Translations under genes and position numbers: made by a program
Shown: positions 1 through 4,443 of the stretch, piece after piece
Numbering within the stretch: position 1 is the stretch's first letter
Layout: the number at the start of each line of letters is the position of its first letter
The notes under the pieces: model-generated
What the model was told of the DNA's origin: nothing
Seen by the model: only the letters and a program-made list of their open reading frames with translations
The model's database searches: none
Assembly (NCBI GenBank): GCA_047618115.1
Contig: JBLHKV010000261.1
Coordinates: 1-5,334, forward strand
Length of the DNA stretch: 5,334 bases
Source of the DNA: CALJGI01 sp047618115
GTDB lineage: Bacteria; Pseudomonadota; Gammaproteobacteria; Pseudomonadales; Halieaceae
Reading direction: 5' to 3'

Positions 1-579
1 ACAAGCCGGGAAGGCCGGGAATTACTTCGGCATAAGCCCGACATACTGCCCGTACTCAGCGATCGCGAGGCGCTGCGGGCTATGCCTGAAGGTAGCCTGG
101 GGCGGGCCTACCTCAACTTTGTGGAATTGCAGCACCTGAGTGCGGACGGCCTAGTGGAGGCGAGTGAGGAGGCGCCCCCGGAGCTAGAGGCGACTCCAGA
201 GGAATACTGGTTGGCCAATCGCCTGCGTGACATTCACGACCTGCAGCATGTCCTGTGCGGTTATGGGCGGGACGAGTTGGGCGAACTGTCCCTGTTGTCC
301 TTCATGGTTACCCAGACACCTAACCGCGGTGTCGCATTTATCATCTTTATGGCAAAACGCAAGTTCCGCGAGGAAGCGCCCAGTATTCCGGTGGTAGAGT
401 GTATCGAGGAAGGACGGCGTATCGGCGAGGGAGCTACGTGGTTCGCCCGGGTGAACTGGGAAGAGCGGCTTGCAGAGCCCCTGGAACAGTTGCGCACTGA
501 ACTCGGTATAGGAACCCCCCTTGTCTACCGCGATGCGATTGCCAGCGCCGACTCCAGTGGTACACCTTTGCCGATTTGA
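1..579 (+). CDS. Coq4-family ubiquinone biosynthesis protein (5' end outside window)
   Basis: The frame is open from base 1 to the TGA at 577-579, giving 192 visible codons. The first ATG is at 82, but the codons before it read as family-like sequence (GRELLRHKPDIL, then LRAMPEGSLGRAYLNF), so the true start lies upstream of the window. The signature is HDLQH followed by 11 residues and a Glu (H at 235-237, E at 283-285), which is the HDxxH-x11-E zinc-binding motif of Coq4. In eukaryotes Coq4 belongs to the CoQ synthesis complex and is reported to act on ring carbon C1 (decarboxylation and hydroxylation); bacterial members are assumed to act in ubiquinone synthesis. There is no signal peptide or membrane segment in the visible part. 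An acidic, Pro/Glu-rich linker sits just before the motif. The gene is GC-rich compared with the two that follow. It ends 19 bases from the convergent GFA gene with no obvious terminator. The family call is strong; the exact role in this organism is inferred. Confidence 0.9.
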   Translation, partial: TSREGRELLRHKPDILPVLSDREALRAMPEGSLGRAYLNFVELQHLSADGLVEASEEAPPELEATPEEYWLANRLRDIHDLQHVLCGYGRDELGELSLLSFMVTQTPNRGVAFIIFMAKRKFREEAPSIPVVECIEEGRRIGEGATWFARVNWEERLAEPLEQLRTELGIGTPLVYRDAIASADSSGTPLPI

Positions 580-598
580 GGCTCGATGTATTACAGCT

Positions 599-1084
599 CT
601 AATTTTCGTCTTCATGCACTGCAGCAAGCCGCTCCAAACTATCGCTTGACCAAGTTTCATCTACGGAATAAAACACGGGTACTACGCGAGCATCTTGCGA
701 GAGTGTAATCCAGGGCTGCTTTGTTTCAGTGAAAATATGGATATCTGGCGGCAAGTGGTCTGGTTCATCCAGTGTCCCCACTCGAATGAAATTAAAGGCT
801 GGTCCAAACCCGGAATAATGACTCCACAGTGCAATTCTACACTGTGGGCATCTGGCAATTAATTGTCCTTCGCCACTGTCTGAAGGCGTATTAATAAGTT
901 CGGGCTCGCCTGTAGTTGTAGTAACTCTATCAGCCTCGATTAGAGCGTTTAAGGCGAATGACGCGCCTGTTTCACGTTGGCACCAGCGGCAATGGCAGCA
1001 ATGAACGATCAGTGGCGTAGTGTCAAGTTGATAGCGGATGTTGCCGCAATCACACCCTCCAGCAAGTGGGTATAATGTTGACAT
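599..1084 (-). CDS. GFA/CENP-V domain zinc protein (Gfa-like)
   Basis: Complete gene of 161 residues, from ATG (complement of 1082-1084) to TAG. The start is supported by a GGGAG ribosome site at 1092-1096, seven bases upstream. All seven Cys of the GFA fold are present: CDC at C11 and C13, the CHCRWC cluster at C30, C32 and C35, and CPQC at C79 and C82. In the Paracoccus Gfa structure the first and last pairs hold a structural zinc and the middle cluster holds the second zinc. The family is named for glutathione-dependent formaldehyde activation (S-hydroxymethylglutathione formation), but most members are uncharacterised, so this reaction should not be assumed. There is no signal peptide, so it is probably cytoplasmic. 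The gene is convergent with coq4 and divergent from the FAH gene, so it is probably transcribed alone. It is AT-richer than coq4. Confidence 0.9.
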   Translation of the reverse strand: MSTLYPLAGGCDCGNIRYQLDTTPLIVHCCHCRWCQRETGASFALNALIEADRVTTTTGEPELINTPSDSGEGQLIARCPQCRIALWSHYSGFGPAFNFIRVGTLDEPDHLPPDIHIFTETKQPWITLSQDARVVPVFYSVDETWSSDSLERLAAVHEDEN

Positions 1085-1251
1085 GGTGTAACTCCCGTAA
1101 ATACCGTACTAAGGTAATTGAATCATTTTCTTCTAGCCATACGCCCAATATTGTATAGGCTAAGAAGATGCGGCGACACCTTCTACATCAATTCGGTCTC
1201 AACTTACAAAATGGCTATTAAACCGCAGGCGGCATAGATTTTGAACTTAGT
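1085..1251. promoter_or_regulatory. Divergent promoter region between GFA and FAH genes
   Basis: These 167 bases separate two divergently read genes and must hold the promoters for both unless they are read from further away. On the + side a weak pair, TTCGGT (1193-1198) and TATTAA (1216-1221) with 17 bases between, could serve the FAH gene; the -35 match is poor. No convincing sigma70 pair was found for the GFA gene. The centre holds the bulged inverted repeat listed separately. The FAH start has no good ribosome site: AGGCGG at 1227-1232 lies 19 bases before the ATG, which is too far for normal use. Confidence 0.4.
1130..1167. repeat. Imperfect inverted repeat, 13 bp with two single-base bulges
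   Basis: The left arm CTTCTAGCCATAC (1130-1142) pairs with the right arm GTATAGGCTAAGAAG (1153-1167). All 13 left-arm bases are paired, leaving only A1157 and A1162 bulged on the right arm and a 10-base loop containing the palindrome CAATATTG. It lies between divergent promoters, so it could be an operator or a leader hairpin. No T-run follows on either strand, so it is not an intrinsic terminator. Allowing free bulges, a match of this size could occur about once by chance in 5 kb, so function is unproven. Confidence 0.45.
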
Positions 1252-2457
1252 ATGAATGGGCGAATAAGCACCTATCTCGGCATATTTGGCGTAGTTGTTG
1301 CCGGAGTTTTATTGGCTTGGGTAACCTCGCCAGATCCAAAACTAAATCGGGCTAGTTTTGAAAAGACACCTATGATCGAACGCGTCGCGCCCTTGGATGA
1401 AGCTATAACATTGGCTCAGTTTATCGGCGAGAATGGCCAAATCGTAACAGTCCAAGTTTTAGATTATACAGGAGAGACAATCACTGGAATCAATCTGACT
1501 GAAATGGGCGCGTCGCCCAATGACCATCCTCTTCTCGCCCTTGCCTCGATCAGCGCTGTTCCGTTAAGTGTCGATAGTGTCGATAGTTTTCCAATAATAG
1601 AAATGGATATGTCCATGCTATTGCCATCTGGAACCAATGGCGTCAGGCACATCGGAACGGGAACCAACTTTCCCGAGCATGCAGAGGAAGCCGGCAGTCA
1701 ATCTGTCTTCAGCTTTCCCAAGTTCGGCAAGGCTACACCTGCACGAACAGAAGTAGCGGCAAAGTCGGGTATATTGCTAGATTATGAAATAGAGCTATGT
1801 ATGCGCTTTGACAGAGATATCACCTCAGCTGCGGATTTCGATACAGCACTAAAAGGTGTATTTCTTTGCGGCGATTTCACCAATAGAAATGCATTAGTGG
1901 AGCTCGCCGATCCGGACAATCTTGATTCGGGATACGGTTTCAGCGATGCGAAAAGTGGACCAGACTTCTTACCGACTGGGCCATTTCTTGTTATTCCGAA
2001 AAATTGGAGTTCTTTCGTTGCCAGCTTGCGAATGACCACAAGTGTTAATGAGCAGCCCCGCCAGGATGCTCGAGGCGCGGAGATGACTTTAGATTTCAGG
2101 CAGCTAGCCGAAAAATCGCTCGCGGACATGACAGATCAAAGATTTTTCTACGACGACCAATTCTACTTTTTGGCGCCATACAAACGAATTGAAAAAAATA
2201 TGACACTGATGTCTGGTACGTCTGAAGGCGTCATTTTTACATCGCCAACCCGGCGAGATTTTATCGAAGGGGCACTTAACTATGTAGCATCCGGTGGGCC
2301 CTTCTCAAAAAACACACTGATTGAGACGGTCAAGCAAACCTTTATTAGAAATGAACTGGACTCGGGTCATTTTCTCCAACCGGGAGATGTCGTTGATTAC
2401 CGTTCCTCATATCTTGGAAACATCGAGATTAAGGTTACGGAAGGTGTTGCCAAGTAA
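1252..2457 (+). CDS. Membrane-anchored fumarylacetoacetate hydrolase (FAH) family protein
   Basis: Complete gene of 401 residues. An in-frame TAA at 1219-1221 excludes a more distant start, and starting at the next ATG (residue 41) would remove the membrane segment. The Shine-Dalgarno signal is weak. Residues 8-25 form a hydrophobic helix after a short basic N-terminus (MNGR), with no lipobox Cys and no clear signal-peptidase site, which suggests a signal anchor with the enzyme outside the cytoplasm. The FAH fold follows: NFPEHAEE at 139-146 (the family NYxxHxxE, H143 likely catalytic), DYEIEL at 177-182 (metal ligands E179 and E181), CGDFTNRN at 206-213 (metal ligand D208), K234-S235 followed by PTGP at 241-244, SGTSEGV at 321-327 and PGDVVDY at 377-383. 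The family hydrolyses C-C bonds, decarboxylates or isomerises beta-diketo and oxo acids using Mg or Mn. Residues 333-376 are an unusually long stretch between the GTxxGV and PGDVV motifs. The substrate cannot be read from sequence. It is AT-rich compared with coq4. Confidence 0.85.
   Translation: MNGRISTYLGIFGVVVAGVLLAWVTSPDPKLNRASFEKTPMIERVAPLDEAITLAQFIGENGQIVTVQVLDYTGETITGINLTEMGASPNDHPLLALASISAVPLSVDSVDSFPIIEMDMSMLLPSGTNGVRHIGTGTNFPEHAEEAGSQSVFSFPKFGKATPARTEVAAKSGILLDYEIELCMRFDRDITSAADFDTALKGVFLCGDFTNRNALVELADPDNLDSGYGFSDAKSGPDFLPTGPFLVIPKNWSSFVASLRMTTSVNEQPRQDARGAEMTLDFRQLAEKSLADMTDQRFFYDDQFYFLAPYKRIEKNMTLMSGTSEGVIFTSPTRRDFIEGALNYVASGGPFSKNTLIETVKQTFIRNELDSGHFLQPGDVVDYRSSYLGNIEIKVTEGVAK
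1567..1587 (+). repeat. In-frame 9-bp tandem repeat inside the FAH gene
   Basis: The 9-base unit AGTGTCGAT occurs twice in tandem, followed by a partial third copy (AGT). It encodes S-VDS-VDS at residues 106-112. It lies before the NFPEHAEE motif, in the region leading into the FAH domain, and keeps the reading frame. It looks like a small slippage duplication. Confidence 0.8.
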
Positions 2458-2655
2458 AGTCGAGAATATGGGTAGTCTCCAGCCATCGCGATATTTAAGA
2501 GCTGCTTGCTGGTAGTGTTGAGCCCAGTGTCTATACTCTAAGACACGTTCATGAGGTTGCAATGAACCTAACCGCTTTCTCCCCAGCTGAAAGTTGACCC
2601 GGATGGGAAAACCGTTGACGCATATCTCCAAGCCGAGCGCTTTGTATCCTACCAT
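2407..2655 (-). CDS. Possible small protein translationally coupled to the MAPEG gene
   Basis: This 82-codon frame starts with an ATG (complement of 2653-2655) that shares its A with the MAPEG stop codon, giving TGATG, a usual arrangement for translational coupling by re-initiation. It ends at a TGA (complement of 2407-2409), and its last 17 codons are antisense to the 3' end of the FAH gene. The product would be basic and rich in aromatic residues, with a likely amphipathic helix in the middle (LQPHERVLEYRHWAQHYQQA) and no membrane segment or signal peptide. No ribosome site other than the overlap is visible. I recognise no family. Third-position GC is close to local background, so composition does not settle whether it is coding. 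Without it, 2458-2654 would be a 197-base gap between convergent genes. It may be a chance open frame. Confidence 0.3.
   Translation of the reverse strand: MVGYKALGLEICVNGFPIRVNFQLGRKRLGSLQPHERVLEYRHWAQHYQQAALKYRDGWRLPIFSTLLGNTFRNLNLDVSKI
2527..2546. repeat. Short perfect hairpin between convergent genes
   Basis: GTGTCT (2527-2532) and AGACAC (2541-2546) form a perfect 6-bp stem with an 8-base loop, 70 bases after the FAH stop codon. There is no T-run on either side, so it is at most a weak terminator-like structure. It lies inside the possible small gene on the minus strand. A stem this short is expected by chance. Confidence 0.25.
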
Positions 2656-3047
2656 CAAGCTGCAAGTATTTGAAAAAGAATACACAGCTGCGCTAACCAC
2701 CCGCCCGCGAAGGTAAGTGTCCGCCCAAACGGGACGTTGGCTGTATAGAGAACGAAGTGTGCCACCCTGAACCAAAAATAGGCTGTTGCGGCTGTTGTCG
2801 TCGCTGCGTTTGAAATATCTAACAAGTGAGCGGTGGTGATCAAGGCAGCAAACGGGACCAGGTTTTCGATTGCATTACTATGCGCCTTCTTCGCCCGAGC
2901 CGCCCAATTGGAAAGCGCCGTGGCATCGCCCTTGTACGTCAGCGCGGAAAGCAGCCCAACACTAACGATATGCGCCAGAATATATGGAACCCACAGGAAG
3001 ATGGTCAGTGCAGTCACCCATGTCAGCATTTCGAGTTCTATTGTCAT
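2655..3047 (-). CDS. MAPEG-family membrane protein
   Basis: Complete gene of 130 residues ending in TGA. The ATG at 3047 is chosen over an in-frame GTG at 3089 because AAGGGAG (3057-3063) lies nine bases before it and 130 residues is the usual family length. The MAPEG signature is clear: RAKKAHSNAIENL at 51-63, with the conserved Arg, His, Asn and Glu, followed by R94, Y101 and R109 in the second half. Four membrane helices are visible at about 9-33, 62-76, 82-102 and 112-128. MAPEG proteins are integral inner-membrane proteins in bacteria. Characterised members are glutathione transferases, peroxidases or prostaglandin/leukotriene synthases, but the bacterial substrate here is unknown. The gene lies 167 bases downstream of the LLM oxidoreductase gene on the same strand and overlaps a possible small gene at its stop. 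It probably has its own promoter. Confidence 0.88.
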   Translation of the reverse strand: MTIELEMLTWVTALTIFLWVPYILAHIVSVGLLSALTYKGDATALSNWAARAKKAHSNAIENLVPFAALITTAHLLDISNAATTTAATAYFWFRVAHFVLYTANVPFGRTLTFAGGWLAQLCILFQILAA

Positions 3048-3056
3048 CAGTCTAGT

Positions 3057-3063
3057 CTCCCTT
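3057..3063 (-). promoter_or_regulatory. Ribosome binding site of the MAPEG gene
   Basis: AAGGGAG on the minus strand lies nine bases upstream of the ATG at 3047. It is the strongest Shine-Dalgarno match in the window and decides the start over the upstream in-frame GTG at 3089, which would add 14 non-family residues. Confidence 0.75.
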
Positions 3064-3079
3064 ACTGTTATGTGTTGGG

Positions 3080-3088
3080 ATAGTATCA
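3080..3088 (-). promoter_or_regulatory. Candidate extended -10 promoter of the MAPEG gene
   Basis: The minus strand reads TGATACTAT, which fits the extended -10 form TGnTATAAT with one mismatch. It would place the transcript start near 3073 and give a leader of about 26 bases containing the AAGGGAG site. No TTGACA-like -35 lies 17 or 18 bases upstream (ATTTAT or AATTTA), as is often seen with extended -10 promoters. The call rests on pattern and position only. Confidence 0.35.
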
Positions 3089-3169
3089 CGCGCAGATAGG
3101 AAATAAATTGGACCGCGAAAACTTCTTGATGAGAAGATAAGGTGGACGAAGTTTCTCAAACAGAAGGCC

Positions 3170-3210
3170 AAAAATAACCATAGACTCTGTAGCGATCACT
3201 GCTGCCAGAG
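3170..3210 (-). terminator. Weak terminator-like structure after the LLM gene
   Basis: Just after the LLM stop, the minus strand can pair CTCTG (from 3206-3210) with CAGAG (from 3185-3189), plus an inner AGC/GCT pair, forming an interrupted 8-bp stem. A run of five T follows at 3174-3170, but ten bases away from the stem. The T-run is too distant for a good intrinsic terminator, so this could at most attenuate read-through from the LLM gene into the MAPEG gene. Confidence 0.2.
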
Positions 3211-3214
3211 CGGG

Positions 3215-4126
3215 TCAGCCACCCCAGCTCATCAAAACCTGGCGGGTGCGGGCCTGCTCTTCCTCGTTGCTACCAAATTCGACAGCGGCAAATTCTGTGG
3301 CGCCCGCTTCGGCCATGGCCGCGAGGCGATCGGTGACTTCCTGTTCGCCGCCAATCAAACAGACATCCGACGGACCAGCGGCGCCCTCGCGGTCGAGCAT
3401 TGCGCGATAGGAGGGCAGTTGGCCGTAGATCGCAAATACGTGGGCTGCTTTCTTGCGAACTTTGTCGGGTTCATCCGTCACACATACCGGCAGTCCTGCA
3501 ATGATTTGGGGGTTCGGGCGACCGGCCTTCGCAGCGGCATCTCCCATCACGGGCTTGATGTGTTCTTTGATCGTGCGCTCCCCCACCATCCACAGGATGG
3601 TGCCCGCAGTACGTTGTCCGGCGAGTCGGAGCATCTGCGGGCCAAGCGCCGCAACCAATATTGGACAAGGCGCTGTATCCGGAAATAACACGTTCCCTCG
3701 CGCGGTCAACGTTTCACCTTCGAAGACTACCTTGCCCTCTTCGATCAACGGCACCAGGATCGATAGATACTCACGCATATGGCGCACCGGTTTGTCGAAG
3801 GACATTCCATAGATCTCTTCGATCATGGGTTTATGAGAGAGGCCAATGCCGAGGCGCAATCGACCACCACTGATCATTTGGGTCGTCATGGCTTGACTCG
3901 CCAGCATGGAGGGATGCCGCGGATAAGTGGGGATCACAGCTGTACCAAAATGTAGGCTTGGACTTGATTTAGACAATGACGCGATTAGTGTGAGCGTGTC
4001 GATTGACTCCGCCTGTGCGATCCAATACGAAGTAAATCCATCTTCCGCCGCGGTGCGAGCGTGGGCCTCAAAAGCCTCGAGTGACGCTTGGCCGAGTAGG
4101 GAAGAGCCGTTGATACCTATTTTCAT
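3215..4126 (-). CDS. LLM-class flavin/F420-dependent oxidoreductase
   Basis: Complete gene of 303 residues, from ATG at 4126 to TGA, with TAAGG (4133-4137) six bases before the start. The protein is a bacterial-luciferase-like TIM barrel. It shows MKIGING at the first strand, GTAVIPTYPRHP at 61-72, the Q78-x4-Q83-SGGRLRLGIG block ending at 95 and RHMREY at 115-120. The pattern resembles the group annotated as LLM class F420-dependent oxidoreductases (MSMEG_4879-like), recognised from memory. Members use reduced F420 or FMN to reduce or monooxygenate small organic molecules. Whether this one uses F420 cannot be read from the sequence, and F420 is not general in proteobacteria. No signal peptide is present, so it is cytoplasmic. 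It is GC-rich compared with the FAH gene. It is first in a minus-strand series with the MAPEG gene and divergent from the alpha/beta hydrolase. Confidence 0.88.
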   Translation of the reverse strand: MKIGINGSSLLGQASLEAFEAHARTAAEDGFTSYWIAQAESIDTLTLIASLSKSSPSLHFGTAVIPTYPRHPSMLASQAMTTQMISGGRLRLGIGLSHKPMIEEIYGMSFDKPVRHMREYLSILVPLIEEGKVVFEGETLTARGNVLFPDTAPCPILVAALGPQMLRLAGQRTAGTILWMVGERTIKEHIKPVMGDAAAKAGRPNPQIIAGLPVCVTDEPDKVRKKAAHVFAIYGQLPSYRAMLDREGAAGPSDVCLIGGEQEVTDRLAAMAEAGATEFAAVEFGSNEEEQARTRQVLMSWGG

Positions 4127-4132
4127 GTTGAA

Positions 4133-4147
4133 CCTTATTGGTTAAGG
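4133..4147 (-). promoter_or_regulatory. Small hairpin covering the LLM ribosome site
   Basis: The LLM leader on the minus strand reads CCTTA-ACCAA-TAAGG, a perfect 5-bp stem with a 5-base loop. Its right arm is the TAAGG ribosome site six bases before the ATG. It could mildly limit translation, but the stem is short and A/T-rich and may be chance. Confidence 0.25.
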
Positions 4148-4393
4148 GATAAGCGTGGCCTGGCCCCGATGTCCTAGCGTTGGCTGATTAACTGCCAGAG
4201 CCATGAGCGTCGTGACATGCGGTAGTAATAATCCGAATGTTCAGGGTATAGTAGCGAAGAAAAGGGCGTTTGTTCGGCTTTTACCCACGCGGAGACGTCC
4301 TTTGGTGAAACTCAGACTTCCCTGATAGCTTACAGCGATACGGGACAATGAGACCCGGGGAATCAAAATGTGGATGATAAATACCGTATCTGT

Positions 4394-4416
4394 AGGTGAC
4401 TACGTGGTCGTCACCT
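4394..4416. promoter_or_regulatory. Candidate operator: AGGTGAC-N9-GTCACCT dyad
   Basis: A perfect 7-bp inverted repeat, AGGTGAC (4394-4400) and GTCACCT (4410-4416), has its two halves centred 16 bases apart and ends 27 bases before the hydrolase ATG. Outward, one further pair (T4391 with A4419) fits after two mismatches. Position and form suit a dimeric regulator or a leader hairpin. No regulator gene is in the window. Seven-bp repeats at such spacing occur by chance several times in 5 kb, so the call rests on location. Confidence 0.35.
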
Positions 4417-4443
4417 GTATCGATTGCGTAACTTAGCAGCGTT

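Larger units (their letters stand above)
4127..4443. promoter_or_regulatory. 317-base divergent intergenic region, no gene seen
   Basis: This region separates the divergent LLM and alpha/beta hydrolase genes and should hold promoters for both. I found no convincing -35/-10 pair on either strand. An AT-rich TGATAAATA at 4375-4383 is a possible -10 for the hydrolase but lacks a -35. Two structures are visible: the 7-bp dyad near 4394-4416 (listed separately), and an interrupted inverted repeat at 4244-4286 (GGGTA with TACCC, AGCGAA with TTCGGCT). Short open frames here show no ribosome site or family pattern and I do not call them genes. Confidence 0.45.

Noticed and set aside
184..660. 158-codon open frame antisense to the coq4 gene
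   Set aside because: It overlaps a gene with a clear zinc motif and shows no family pattern; it is a shadow of GC-rich coding sequence.
1085..1251. Integron attC site suggested by the bulged inverted repeat
   Set aside because: The arms lack the RYYYAAC and GTTRRRY ends, genes around it are divergent rather than promoterless cassettes in one direction, and no integrase gene or second site is visible.
1782..2129. 115-codon open frame antisense to the FAH gene
   Set aside because: It is opposite a segment containing essential FAH motifs and has no ribosome site or recognisable domain.
2826..3099. Two overlapping plus-strand frames of 85-88 codons antisense to the MAPEG gene
   Set aside because: The minus strand holds a clear four-helix MAPEG protein with its own ribosome site; the antisense products show no family pattern.
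3122..3136. CTTCT-TGATG-AGAAG hairpin upstream of the MAPEG gene
   Set aside because: A 5-bp stem is expected often by chance and no T-run follows. Sharing CTTCT/AGAAG with the outer arms of the 1130-1167 repeat is likely coincidence.
3419..3873. Several plus-strand open frames antisense to the LLM gene
   Set aside because: They lie opposite conserved TIM-barrel motifs and arise from GC-rich codon bias.
1100..4389. Shared AAATACCGTA at about 1099-1108 and 4380-4389
   Set aside because: Ten-base matches are expected several times in a window of this size and the flanks do not match.
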